This document shows positions 1 to 7,944 of a stretch of 28,983 nucleotides of DNA, one piece after another. Every line of letters begins with the position of its first letter. The first letter of the stretch is position 1. The stretch comes from JADFOB01 sp964651325 (GTDB lineage: Bacteria > Planctomycetota > Phycisphaerae > UBA1845). A model generated the notes under the pieces. The model saw nothing but the letters and a program-made list of their open reading frames with translations, had not been told where the DNA came from and searched no databases. A program made the position numbers and the translations under genes. The stretch is from contig CAZYXP010000020.1 in assembly GCA_964651325.1 (NCBI GenBank), positions 1 through 28,983 on the forward strand, written 5' to 3'.

Positions 1-490
1 TACGGCGGTGGAGCTGTGTCCTCCGGAGAAACGCATAGCGGCCCACGTAGTGCTTCGGAGAGGCGTCCCGCCAGAGGCGCCGGCCGGTCTTGCGGTGCAG
101 GCAATCGACGATTTCGTCGTCGCCGATCCGGTGGAAGAGGATCAACCGATCGCCGGCGATGGCGGGGGAGGCGTAGCCCGTGCCGACTTCCGCCTCCCAC
201 ACGATGTCGAGCCCGCCGGATGGAAACTGCTTCAACAGGGGCGTTTCCGGCGTGGTACCGTCATGGTTGGGCCCCAGAAAGGTCGGCCAATCGCTCGTGA
301 CGGCCTTGTCGGAAAGCGGTTTGGGCGCGTGATGCACGCGTTCTTGTAGCCGGGCGACGGGTTTTGATGGCGGTTTGGCCTGCGCGGTTGATTCGCCGGG
401 GCCGGCACCATTGAGGCCTGAGAGGTTTGAAACAAGCAGCAACCCGATCAAGAGTCGCCCGAATCCAGTCAAGGTATGTCGACAAATCAC
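1..490 (-). CDS. Secreted PQQ-like beta-propeller repeat protein, N-terminal part (runs off window)
   Basis: The frame opens at a GTG at 490, preceded by AGGAGG (rc of 499-504) with 8 bases between, which fixes the start. The first ~35 residues form a signal peptide: basic CRHTLTGFGR, then hydrophobic LLIGLLLVSNLSG. The mature part carries the opening signature of planctomycete PQQ-type propeller proteins: DWPTFLGPNHDGTTPE, then VWEAEVGTGYASPAIAGDRL and DCLHRKTGRRLWR, a tryptophan-docking blade. Such proteins are exported; in this phylum their ligand and role are mostly unknown. Only about 163 codons lie in the window. At positions 25-31 the expected family continuation (FSGGHSSTAV) is in the next frame, so a one-base insertion in the TTT run, or a sequence error, is suspected. 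The gene diverges from the signal peptidase gene at 751. Confidence 0.8.
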   Translation of the reverse strand, partial: MICRHTLTGFGRLLIGLLLVSNLSGLNGAGPGESTAQAKPPSKPVARLQERVHHAPKPLSDKAVTSDWPTFLGPNHDGTTPETPLLKQFPSGGLDIVWEAEVGTGYASPAIAGDRLILFHRIGDDEIVDCLHRKTGRRLWRDASPKHYVGRYAFLRRTQLHRR

Positions 491-750
491 CTATCCAACC
501 TCCTCAAGACGCATGACAGCGTTCCTTGTACCCTAATGCGGAACCACATTCCATTTTTTGAAAATCAGGACGACCCAGCGGATATCCGCATTGGTATTGC
601 CAAGGATCGGGTTCCGTCCCACAATTGGAAACAATCGTGCTTTATTCCCCGGGGCTCGGTTGCCCGATCTCTAGGGAGGCGGCCCGTAACCCATGGGGCG
701 TGGGGTTTGTCCGAAAATCCGCGCCCCGCAAGAACACCTGTGGAGGTTGA

Positions 751-2481
751 ATGTCCGCACAAGCAACGGTAGATTCGACGAGCGCCGCCTCGCATCATCG
801 CGAACCGGTGAAGGAGACGATCGAATCGATCGTGGTTGCGCTGGTGTTGGCGTTTGTCTTTCGGGCGTTTGTGGTCGAGGCATTTGTCATTCCGACGGGC
901 TCGATGGCGCCGACGCTGTACGGCGCACACGGCACCATTCTTTGCGAGGATTGCGGTACGGAATTCGCGTATGGTTTGCGGGATTTGTCCGATAACCGGC
1001 GGACGATGCCGATCCGCTTTAACGACGTGGCCTACTGTCCGAATTGCAAGTATGGCAACAGCAACCTGAAGATCAACGACGAACGCGGCAATCCGGAATC
1101 CGGGGATCGGATTCTGGTGCTTAAGTGGCCGCTGGACCTGGGCGGGGCGTTCTTGGGCCCGAGGCGTTGGGATGTAACCGTCTTCAAGGACCCCGCCGAC
1201 GGCACGACCAACTTCATCAAACGGCTTGTCGGGCTTCCCAATGAAGTGTTGATGATTGTCGATGGGGATGTGTTTACGGCATCGGTGGCGGATTTGTCCG
1301 AGAAGGCCGTCGAGGCGTTGGATCGACAGCGCTTGCGAAAATTCGAATACCGCACGGGGCAGCGGCGCGGTCGCTTGGAGGCGACGCCGCAGTTCGTGCT
1401 CGACGAGTTGGACAAACGGGCGAAGATCGCGCGCAAGACCGAAGTGGCGCAGAAGTCCTTGTGGCAGATCGCGTACAACCACGACATGCTACCGGGTAGC
1501 ACCGGCACGACCCAACCGCACTGGGAGGCCGTTCAGGAGTCTGCGTCCGGGTGGGAACAGGCCGGGCGCCGCATGCGGTTTCGCGATGCAGGCGTCGATG
1601 GCGACGAGATTCGACTTCAAGGGCCGGCCATTCGTTCCACGTGCGCCTACAACCTTGGCCGGCTCGGCAATTCGCCGAGGCCTGACTACTATTTGCACCG
1701 CGAGCCACCGTTCGTGCAGGACGTGCGCGTGAGTTTCGTGGTCGCGCCGACAACGCCCGAGGGAAGCGTTGCGATCCGATTGCAAAAGGTCGGGCGTCGC
1801 TTTGTGGCGACGGTGGGTTTTGATGGCACGGTCTCCATTGAAGAGTTAGGTGTGCCGGAGGGGGGTCGGCCCGCGCTGTCCATTCAGGCTCATGTGGAGC
1901 CGTTTTCAGTCGGCAAGGCCGTTGAGGTGAGCTTTGAGAATCTGGACTACCGACTGTCGTTGGACGTGGATGGTCGGCGCGTTCTTGCCAGCAGTGATGA
2001 TCCCCAATCCGATGGATACTACGCGCCTGATCTTGCCCTGCTCCGGCGCCGCAAGCAGGAGCGGACGGTTCCCGCGGTGGTGGGAACAGGGGGCAGCTTT
2101 GACGTAACCCATTTGATCGTTAGCCGAGACGAGTATTACTTTCTGGATCCGGGGCGGCATTCGCTCGGGCTATCTTGGGCGCCACGTGGGGGTTGGGGCA
2201 GCGCTGAAAGCCCGATCCTGTTGCGGGGGCACGAATACTTCATGTTGGGCGACAACACCGCGGCAAGCAAGGATTCCCGATTGTGGGACGAGCTGGGGCC
2301 GCACCTGAAACCACGGGGCGAGGCCTGCCAGCTTGGGACGGTTCCGCGTGATCAACTGATCGGTAAGGCGTTTTTTGTCTACTGGCCGAGCATGCAGCGC
2401 ATTGGTTGGCTTGATTGGCTCCCCAAATTCAGTCGTTGGGGCATCATCCCCGACGTGGGGCGGATGCGATGGATTCGCTGA
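751..2481 (+). CDS. lepB: Signal peptidase I with inserted zinc ribbon and large extra domain
   Basis: Membrane serine peptidase (S26A) that removes signal peptides at the outer face of the inner membrane. A single N-terminal membrane segment (about 24-45) leads to the catalytic serine box IPTGSMAPTL (Ser51). The lysine box FIKRLVGLPNE gives the catalytic base Lys157. The late conserved box MLGDNTAASKDSR is at 498-510, followed by GKAFFVYWPS. At 576 residues it is well over the roughly 200-320 of ordinary bacterial enzymes. The excess has two parts: a CxxC...CxxC pair (Cys65/68, Cys96/99) straight after the serine box, likely a zinc ribbon, and about 320 residues between the lysine box and MLGDN, partly beta-rich (around 320-430). 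GGAGG lies 4 bases before the ATG. Catalytic residues are intact, so activity is expected; the insert's role is unknown. lptB follows after 129 bases. Confidence 0.93.
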   Translation: MSAQATVDSTSAASHHREPVKETIESIVVALVLAFVFRAFVVEAFVIPTGSMAPTLYGAHGTILCEDCGTEFAYGLRDLSDNRRTMPIRFNDVAYCPNCKYGNSNLKINDERGNPESGDRILVLKWPLDLGGAFLGPRRWDVTVFKDPADGTTNFIKRLVGLPNEVLMIVDGDVFTASVADLSEKAVEALDRQRLRKFEYRTGQRRGRLEATPQFVLDELDKRAKIARKTEVAQKSLWQIAYNHDMLPGSTGTTQPHWEAVQESASGWEQAGRRMRFRDAGVDGDEIRLQGPAIRSTCAYNLGRLGNSPRPDYYLHREPPFVQDVRVSFVVAPTTPEGSVAIRLQKVGRRFVATVGFDGTVSIEELGVPEGGRPALSIQAHVEPFSVGKAVEVSFENLDYRLSLDVDGRRVLASSDDPQSDGYYAPDLALLRRRKQERTVPAVVGTGGSFDVTHLIVSRDEYYFLDPGRHSLGLSWAPRGGWGSAESPILLRGHEYFMLGDNTAASKDSRLWDELGPHLKPRGEACQLGTVPRDQLIGKAFFVYWPSMQRIGWLDWLPKFSRWGIIPDVGRMRWIR

Positions 2482-2610
2482 TCGAAGCCCTTCGCGGCTG
2501 TGGGCGTGTGACCCAACCTAGGAGCCTGGCCGAGCAACACCATTCTTGCTACCCGGACGGACTCCTAAGATCTGCGTGACTCTTGTGAGATTGTTTCCTC
2601 TGACGCGGGT

Positions 2611-3417
2611 ATGCCCATGACGGACTACAACGGACAACCACTTCTCGGAGTTCATGGCTTGGTGAAGCGCTACGGCGGTCGAGCGGTGGTCAATCAATTG
2701 AGCTTCCACGTGCAACCCGGTGAAATCGTCGGTCTGCTCGGGCGCAATGGCGCGGGTAAGACGACGACGTTTCGGATGACGGTGGGCATGATCGACGCCG
2801 AAGAGGGGCGGGTTCTGTTCGATCGGCAGGATGTTACGTCGCTACCGATGTACAAGCGGGCCCAGTTAGGGATGGGCTATCTCTCGCAAGAGCCGAGCGT
2901 GTTTCAGCGCCTCACGGTGGAAGAGAATCTGCTGGCGATTCTGGAAACGATGCGCGATCTGTCGCGTTTGGAACGCCTTCATAAGGCTCACCAGCTCATA
3001 GAACAGTTTGGCCTGACCGGCCAGCGCAAACAGCTTGCCAAGACCCTCTCCGGCGGCGAGCGACGCAAACTCGAAATTGCCCGATCTCTAGTGACCGAAC
3101 CCAAGCTCATCATGCTCGACGAACCGTTCAGCGGCGTCGATCCCAAGGCCGTAGAAGACTTACAACGGGAAATCCTGCAGCTTCGTGAGCAGCACGGAAT
3201 CGCCGTGCTCCTGACGGATCACAACGTGCGTGAAACGCTTCGCGTGACCGATCGGAGCTACATCATCCACGACGGTCAGAAACTTGCCGAAGGGACGCCC
3301 GGGGACATCGTTCGCGATCCGGTTGTAAGGCGGACCTATCTCGGCAGCAGCTTCCGGACCGACGAGTTCGATGCGCCGCTCGAACAAGGAGCCAAACCCG
3401 CCCTTCGAGAGCCCTGA
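2611..3417 (+). CDS. lptB: LptB-type ABC transporter ATPase (lipopolysaccharide export)
   Basis: Cytoplasmic ATPase expected to power LptFG in moving lipopolysaccharide from the inner membrane towards the outer membrane. Motifs are complete: Walker A GRNGAGKTT (44-52), Q-loop SQEP (92-95), signature LSGGE (146-150), Walker B LIMLDE (166-171), D-loop (SGVDP) and switch His204 in TDHNVRETL. The TDHNVRETL stretch and the C-terminal RRTYLGSSF are specific to LptB within the ABC family. The length of 268 residues is slightly above the usual ~240; the surplus is at the C-terminus. The start could be 2611 or the ATG two codons later; neither has a strong Shine-Dalgarno. The lptFG, lptC and lptA genes are not in the window. 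It converges on the lipid operon's last gene, with a hairpin between them. Confidence 0.9.
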   Translation: MPMTDYNGQPLLGVHGLVKRYGGRAVVNQLSFHVQPGEIVGLLGRNGAGKTTTFRMTVGMIDAEEGRVLFDRQDVTSLPMYKRAQLGMGYLSQEPSVFQRLTVEENLLAILETMRDLSRLERLHKAHQLIEQFGLTGQRKQLAKTLSGGERRKLEIARSLVTEPKLIMLDEPFSGVDPKAVEDLQREILQLREQHGIAVLLTDHNVRETLRVTDRSYIIHDGQKLAEGTPGDIVRDPVVRRTYLGSSFRTDEFDAPLEQGAKPALREP

Positions 3418-3437
3418 GCCGCGGACTTCATAACCCC

Positions 3438-3460
3438 GAGCCGCGGGCTTCAGCCCGCGC
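3438..3460. terminator. GC-rich palindrome between convergent genes, possible bidirectional terminator
   Basis: Perfect 8-bp arms CGCGGGCT (3442-3449) and AGCCCGCG (3452-3459) enclose a 2-base centre, 24 bases after the lptB stop. The TGA of the minus-strand kinase gene (3450-3452) sits in the centre. A degenerate half-copy, GAGCCGCGGACTTCA, lies just before at about 3416-3430, so this looks like a repeated motif as well as a stem. No T-run follows on either strand, so a classical intrinsic terminator is not proven. Confidence 0.45.
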
Positions 3461-4385
3461 GGCCACCGACGCTTGCGGGCACCAGAATGCGCACCGCCTT
3501 CTCGGCCACGCTGATTTCGGCCGGCGTGGCGCCGATCCGTTCGCCGTCTGCCCAGAGTTCAATCGGCTCGTTCGCTTCGATCCTGAATCGCTTGGTTCGC
3601 GCGAAATGCACTTCCGGCCTCCCGACGTGCGACCCCCGCAAGACTCGAATCAACATGGCTACCGATCGCAATCGCGTCAGACGGTCGATCAGGCAGAAAT
3701 CGAGTGTGCCGTCAAACGGGTTCGCATCGGGCACGATCTTAATGGAGCCGCCGTAGGAAGACGTATTGGCGGTGGACGCGAGGAAGACGCGCTGCTCGTA
3801 GGTGACGAAGTCACCCGTCACCCGGATCGATCGGCCGCGGTATTTGCGCAGCACCTGGAGCGTCCCATAAATGTAGGCTAGGGTGCCTCGCAGCGGCACC
3901 TTCATGGTATCGACATAACTGGAAATGTCGGCGTCAACGCCCACCGTGGCCACGGTGCAAAAAAAACGCCCGTTGACTTGGCCGAGATCGACCGCGTTCG
4001 CCGAACCCGTCAGCAAAATGTCTGCGATGCCAGCGGGGTCGCTGGGAATCCCCAGGCTATGCGCAAAGTCGTTGCACCGGCCTGCCGGCGCGATACCGAC
4101 CAGTGGGCAAAGATCGCCCAGATCGAGTTTCAGCGGCGCAAGCGCGTTGACGACCTGCTGGATGGTTCCGTCACCACCGCAGGCTACGATGACGCCCGGC
4201 CGATCTTCGCGTTGGCTCTGTTGCCGCGAGAATGCTTCCGCGTCGTTTGCCCCGGTTGTCTCGTGAATGACAACGTCTGCACCGCGCGCGCGCAAGAGTG
4301 AAGCTACAGCGTGGGCGGTTTTCAGGGCACGTCCGCGCCCGGATGTCGGGTTGGCGAGAATGATTACAGAACGCCTGTTCTCCAT
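3450..4385 (-). CDS. Diacylglycerol kinase catalytic-domain protein (YegS/DagK family)
   Basis: Lipid kinase of the DAGK_cat family, which transfers phosphate from ATP to diacylglycerol, sphingoid bases or related lipid alcohols at the membrane. Seen: N-terminal ANPTSGRGRA (11-20), the nucleotide-binding ACGGDGTIQQVVNAL (68-82), a further conserved GIAPAGRCNDFAHSLGIP segment, and a C-terminal beta-sandwich ending in ELWADGERIG and AVRILVP. The length of 311 fits the family. It is the last gene of the lipid operon, 9 bases after the LarA-like gene, so translation is probably linked. The substrate cannot be read from sequence. In this setting it may phosphorylate a diradyl- or alkylacyl-glycerol to feed phospholipid headgroup synthesis (inference). 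Confidence 0.88.
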   Translation of the reverse strand: MENRRSVIILANPTSGRGRALKTAHAVASLLRARGADVVIHETTGANDAEAFSRQQSQREDRPGVIVACGGDGTIQQVVNALAPLKLDLGDLCPLVGIAPAGRCNDFAHSLGIPSDPAGIADILLTGSANAVDLGQVNGRFFCTVATVGVDADISSYVDTMKVPLRGTLAYIYGTLQVLRKYRGRSIRVTGDFVTYEQRVFLASTANTSSYGGSIKIVPDANPFDGTLDFCLIDRLTRLRSVAMLIRVLRGSHVGRPEVHFARTKRFRIEANEPIELWADGERIGATPAEISVAEKAVRILVPASVGGRAG

Positions 4386-4394
4386 AATCGAAGC

Positions 4395-5984
4395 CTACGA
4401 GACGTCACACATGATCGCAGGGGGGCAGTGGAAATAGCAGACGCGTGGATCGCCGCCGACAAAATCGCGAGCCTGGTTCAGCGCCTCATTGAAGCTTGGC
4501 GTGCATTCGTATCCAAGCCGCTCGGCCGCCATCTTGCTCACTGGATCGACCGCAAATATTTTTCCGACGTGGGCCTGCCCGTGGGAGCCCCAATACCACA
4601 TGTAAAAAGGATGCACGCCATGGTACGCGTATGAGTTTCGGTATAGCCCGATGTACCGCTCGTTCTCTGCATAGGCCTTTTCGTATTTCTGTTCCATTTC
4701 ATGGGGGTCGCGCGTGACCGTCAGGACCTCTTCGAAGAAATCGTAATACGACGGGTGGTGCACCATGTGGAATTTGTTTTCGAGTGGATGAATCAACACG
4801 ATCGCGCCGCCCTTGCGCACCAACGGTTTGTGGCGGTAAAAATTGAAGAAGTAGCCAAGGCCCAAGCAGTTGACCAGGATCGGATTGAGAATCGAGTCGA
4901 CGTTGTACGGGCCCAGCGAGGGCATCGCCAGGATGACGACATCGTATTGCCCGGGGACCGCGACGCATTGTTGTCCGTGGACGCTTTCGAGGGTTTTCGT
5001 GTGGACCGCCTGGGTTTCGCCGGCCGTGACGCCGAGCAGCTTGTGGCCTCCGGGCAGGGCGGTGTAGGCTTTTCGACGCAATGGCCCCGGTAGCATGGCG
5101 AGGCCGATGCGGCTGGCTTGGAACCCCACATGGTCGACCAGATTCCAACGATGCTCCCGCTTTTGCATGAAGCTGAGTTGGGTGGGAAACACGCTGCCGT
5201 TCATCGTCGTTTCGATCGTGAAGATCTTGATGGCGCTCTTGACCAAGTGCCCCATGCGCTCGCAGGATCGGTGGAAATCGCTGCGCTCAATGTCCATGTA
5301 GCTGGATTCATGCAGCAACATTTTGGCATTGTGATGATGGCGAACCGAGCGGTAGGTGCTCAGCCCGACCGGGACGGATTTGTGCCCGCCATCCATCGTG
5401 ACCAGGTTGATGTTGACGTAGATCAGCAGATCCGATTCGACGGCCCGCCGGTTGAGTTCGACCTGTTCTCCCGATTCCGTCTCGCCCAGCAACACGTTGC
5501 CTTGGGGATCCTCGGCATCGTGGTTGTACAATCGATCAGGCCAGAAGCGGCGAAACACCTTGGTGCCGACAAAGTACTTGAGTTCCTTGGGCGTGCAGCG
5601 CCGGTGCAAACAGATCGCGCAGATCAATTCGATGTCGGTGATGCCCGCGCGTTCCAGCTTTTCGAGCACAATCTCGATGATGGATTGCCTGATGTCGGGC
5701 CGACGCATACGCGGCAGGGGCAAGGAAATATCATCGAAAGCAATGGTGATCTTCATGCCGGCCTTGAGCTGCGCATCGAGCGGATCGTCGCCCTCGGGGT
5801 GGTCGAGCGCGTGATGGATGGCCGCGTTTACGTCGGCAACCGGCGGGAACGGCGCTTGAGGGTAAATGACGTCCGTACCCGGCGGCAACCTCTGTCGAAA
5901 ATACCCTTCCCCGCAGTGAAACAGGAACGACGGATCGGCATCGGTCACGGTATGAATGCAGGCATCGTCTGCTGTGTGGCTCAT
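4395..5984 (-). CDS. LarA-like protein (DUF2088, nickel-pincer racemase family)
   Basis: Related to lactate racemase LarA, whose nickel-pincer nucleotide cofactor racemises or epimerises 2-hydroxy acids by hydride transfer. The N-terminal domain has FDDISLPLPRMRRPDI (83-98), where LarA has its DxxRP-like segment, then ICAICLHRRCTPKEL. Candidate metal and cofactor residues are His127 (LHRR), His155 (YNHD), Lys202 (GGHKSVPVG) and His218 (RHHHN). The Lys-to-His spacing of 16 equals Lys184-His200 of lactobacillar LarA. At 529 residues it exceeds the typical ~420, with an N-terminal addition of about 60. It starts 3 bases after the dehydrogenase stop. larB, larC and larE, needed to make the cofactor, are absent here and would have to be elsewhere. 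Family assignment is good; the substrate is unknown. Confidence 0.75.
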   Translation of the reverse strand: MSHTADDACIHTVTDADPSFLFHCGEGYFRQRLPPGTDVIYPQAPFPPVADVNAAIHHALDHPEGDDPLDAQLKAGMKITIAFDDISLPLPRMRRPDIRQSIIEIVLEKLERAGITDIELICAICLHRRCTPKELKYFVGTKVFRRFWPDRLYNHDAEDPQGNVLLGETESGEQVELNRRAVESDLLIYVNINLVTMDGGHKSVPVGLSTYRSVRHHHNAKMLLHESSYMDIERSDFHRSCERMGHLVKSAIKIFTIETTMNGSVFPTQLSFMQKREHRWNLVDHVGFQASRIGLAMLPGPLRRKAYTALPGGHKLLGVTAGETQAVHTKTLESVHGQQCVAVPGQYDVVILAMPSLGPYNVDSILNPILVNCLGLGYFFNFYRHKPLVRKGGAIVLIHPLENKFHMVHHPSYYDFFEEVLTVTRDPHEMEQKYEKAYAENERYIGLYRNSYAYHGVHPFYMWYWGSHGQAHVGKIFAVDPVSKMAAERLGYECTPSFNEALNQARDFVGGDPRVCYFHCPPAIMCDVS

Positions 5985-5987
5985 CGG

Positions 5988-7226
5988 TTAGTGTCCATCA
6001 TGAATCGCAATGACCGTCTTGACCGCGCGGCTTTCGCCGGTCCGCAGCGCGGAGTAAAGAGCCGCCCGGTAGTCGGTTAGTTCATACGGGTCACTCACCA
6101 GTTTGGCAAGCTTGTCACTCACGGTTTGGATCAATTCCAGGGCAATGTCGAACGTTTCACGCGTGCCGTCCGCATACCGCTCCGGGCCGTACGCATACGC
6201 TGCGTGAACCGAGAGTTCCTTAAACCACATGGAAGTCCAGTCGATCCCCCTCGGCATGCCCGGCATGCCCACGAGCACGAACGCGCCACCGCTCCGCGTG
6301 AACCGCAAGCCGTCGTCGAGCGACTGAGACGAGGCGACGCAATCGAACGTGGCCGTCGCGCCCCCGAGGACCGTGGGTTTGCCAAGTTCCGCGTCGAGCA
6401 CCTCGGCGTCGAGCGCGGCGGCCCAACGCTGGTATCGGGCCTTCGTATCTCCGCTGGAGTCGAGCAGCTCATCGGCCCCCAAATTCAGGGCGTGCTCCCG
6501 CTGATGGTCGTACCGGGCGACGGCCACAATGCGTGCCGTACAGCCAATTGCCCGCAAGGACGCAATTGTCAGCAGGCCGATCGAACCGCAGCCAATCACC
6601 AGCGCGGTGTCGTTCTCACCGAGCGATACGCGAAGGGCTCCGTGCAACGCACAGGCGAACGGTTCGATTAACACGGCCGCGCGATCGTCGATGGTGGCCG
6701 GTACCTTGTATACCTGCGTGCGATGAGCGACAAAGCTTTCCGAGAAGCCGCCCCCGGTGTCTCGGCAGAATCCGGTTTGAATCCCCTTGGACAGGTCGCC
6801 GCGGGTGACGTTGGCGCATAAGGCGTCGCGGCCATGAGCGCAGGCGTCGCAGAGCGGCGTGATGCCCCGTGTCTTGCAACCCAGCGCCGGGTGGATGACC
6901 ACGCGATCGCCGATGGAGAATCCATCGACCTCGTCGCCCAGCTCGCATACATGCCCGACCACCTCATGGCCCATCACAAAAGGCAGCGAGGTCACCGGAG
7001 CCAGATAGGCTGTGCCCTTGGCGCAGATCGTCGATAGATCGGAACCGCAGATTCCGGTTAGGTGCGGCGCGATGCGCATCCACTGCGCGGTGGGGAGTTT
7101 CTGTTCGGGGATGTCACGCACGGCCACCGGCGGAACGCCGCTGGTGTACATCCGACGGAAACGCCCCCCGAAGAGTTTGAGCAGCGCGTAGCGGGGGATG
7201 CTCTTGCGGTATTCGAGGGCTTTCAT
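5988..7226 (-). CDS. Zinc-dependent MDR-family alcohol/polyol dehydrogenase
   Basis: Medium-chain dehydrogenase/reductase, cytoplasmic, probably NAD(P)-dependent. The GroES-like domain contains catalytic-zinc residues Cys60 (GICGSDL) and His87-Glu88 (MGHEVVGHV). A structural-zinc loop has Cys118, Cys126, Cys129 and Cys137. The Rossmann fold shows IGCGSIGLL (211-219). Overall it is closest to threonine- or sorbitol-dehydrogenase-like members. An ATG at 7280 is possible, but it would overlap the upstream gene by 47 bases and add an acidic, unconserved leader. The ATG at 7226 (MKALEYRKSIPRY) sits 7 bases after the HAD stop and is preferred, giving 412 residues, about 50 longer than usual. The position between a HAD phosphatase and a LarA-like protein suggests oxidation or reduction of a polyol, hydroxy acid or fatty alcohol in the lipid pathway (inference). 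Confidence 0.85.
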   Translation of the reverse strand: MKALEYRKSIPRYALLKLFGGRFRRMYTSGVPPVAVRDIPEQKLPTAQWMRIAPHLTGICGSDLSTICAKGTAYLAPVTSLPFVMGHEVVGHVCELGDEVDGFSIGDRVVIHPALGCKTRGITPLCDACAHGRDALCANVTRGDLSKGIQTGFCRDTGGGFSESFVAHRTQVYKVPATIDDRAAVLIEPFACALHGALRVSLGENDTALVIGCGSIGLLTIASLRAIGCTARIVAVARYDHQREHALNLGADELLDSSGDTKARYQRWAAALDAEVLDAELGKPTVLGGATATFDCVASSQSLDDGLRFTRSGGAFVLVGMPGMPRGIDWTSMWFKELSVHAAYAYGPERYADGTRETFDIALELIQTVSDKLAKLVSDPYELTDYRAALYSALRTGESRAVKTVIAIHDGH

Positions 7227-7233
7227 GCGGCGA

Positions 7234-7944
7234 TTATCCTCGTCGTCCTCCGACGGTCCAGCGATGGATGGGCCAGCCACGATCCTGTGCGAGGTTTGCC
7301 AAAGCCTTGTCCGGATTGACGACCGCGGCGTTCTTCACGGATTCGAGCATGGGCAGGTCTGCGATGCTGTCGCCGTAGCCGTAGGAGCGGGTCAGGTCGA
7401 TGTTGTGTTGTGCGGCGTACTTGTGGATGCGCACGGCTTTTTCCTGTTCGCCGATCGGCGGGCCGTCCAGCGCGCCGGTGAATCGTCCGTTACGCTCCAC
7501 CAGACGCGCCGCAAGCACGGCGTCCACGCCCAACGCTTCGGCCAGCGGATGGATGACGAAATCGATCGAGCCGGTGACCAGTACGATGTGTCGCCCCGCG
7601 GCTTGGTGCTCCTGGATCGTCGCGCTCGCCTGGTCAAACTGGCGAGGAAGAATGACATCTTCATAGCACTTCCGAGATTGCGCCTTGACTTCATCCACCG
7701 GGAGGCCTCGATAGCCTCGATAGAAGACGCGGTTCATCATGGAGCGGTTGATTCGATCGAGGATGATGAAGTAGCCGCACTTGATGAGGAACCAGGCGTA
7801 CCAAGCCTTGGCGATGGGGCGGGGCATGCGCGCGCATCGAAAATAGGCGTAGTAATGCGCGATCGTGGTTTGGACCAGCGTGCCATCCACATCGAAGAAC
7901 GTAGCTTCACGCGGGGTCGTGGACTCCCGCTGTGGCTGGCTCAC
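7234..7944 (-). CDS. HAD-superfamily IB phosphatase (SerB-like)
   Basis: Haloacid-dehalogenase hydrolase of subfamily IB, likely a phosphomonoesterase. Motif I is FFDVDGTL with nucleophile Asp18 and acid/base Asp20. Motif II is LVTGS (122-126), the motif III lysine is Lys169 (GEQEKAV), and motif IV is YGYGDSIADLPML (188-200). The helical cap lies between about 25 and 115. The length of 236 is normal. The start is a GTG whose bases overlap the stop of the upstream megaenzyme (GTGA, 7944-7941), so translation is coupled. In many bacteria a HAD-IB domain is fused to a PlsC acyltransferase. Here it directly follows a protein ending in PlsC, so it may act on an acyl-phospholipid intermediate such as a lysophosphatidate (inference). 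Confidence 0.87.
   Translation of the reverse strand: MSQPQRESTTPREATFFDVDGTLVQTTIAHYYAYFRCARMPRPIAKAWYAWFLIKCGYFIILDRINRSMMNRVFYRGYRGLPVDEVKAQSRKCYEDVILPRQFDQASATIQEHQAAGRHIVLVTGSIDFVIHPLAEALGVDAVLAARLVERNGRFTGALDGPPIGEQEKAVRIHKYAAQHNIDLTRSYGYGDSIADLPMLESVKNAAVVNPDKALANLAQDRGWPIHRWTVGGRRG

Noticed and set aside
565..1482. 305-codon minus-strand open frame
   Set aside because: Antisense to the signal peptidase gene, whose catalytic boxes are on the plus strand.
5118..6080. 320-codon plus-strand open frame
   Set aside because: Antisense to the LarA-like gene; Asp/Val/Arg-rich composition typical of a GC-rich shadow frame, no motif.
7227..7280. 18-residue longer start of the MDR dehydrogenase
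   Set aside because: It overlaps the HAD gene and encodes an acidic, unconserved leader; the ATG at 7226 fits the tight operon spacing.
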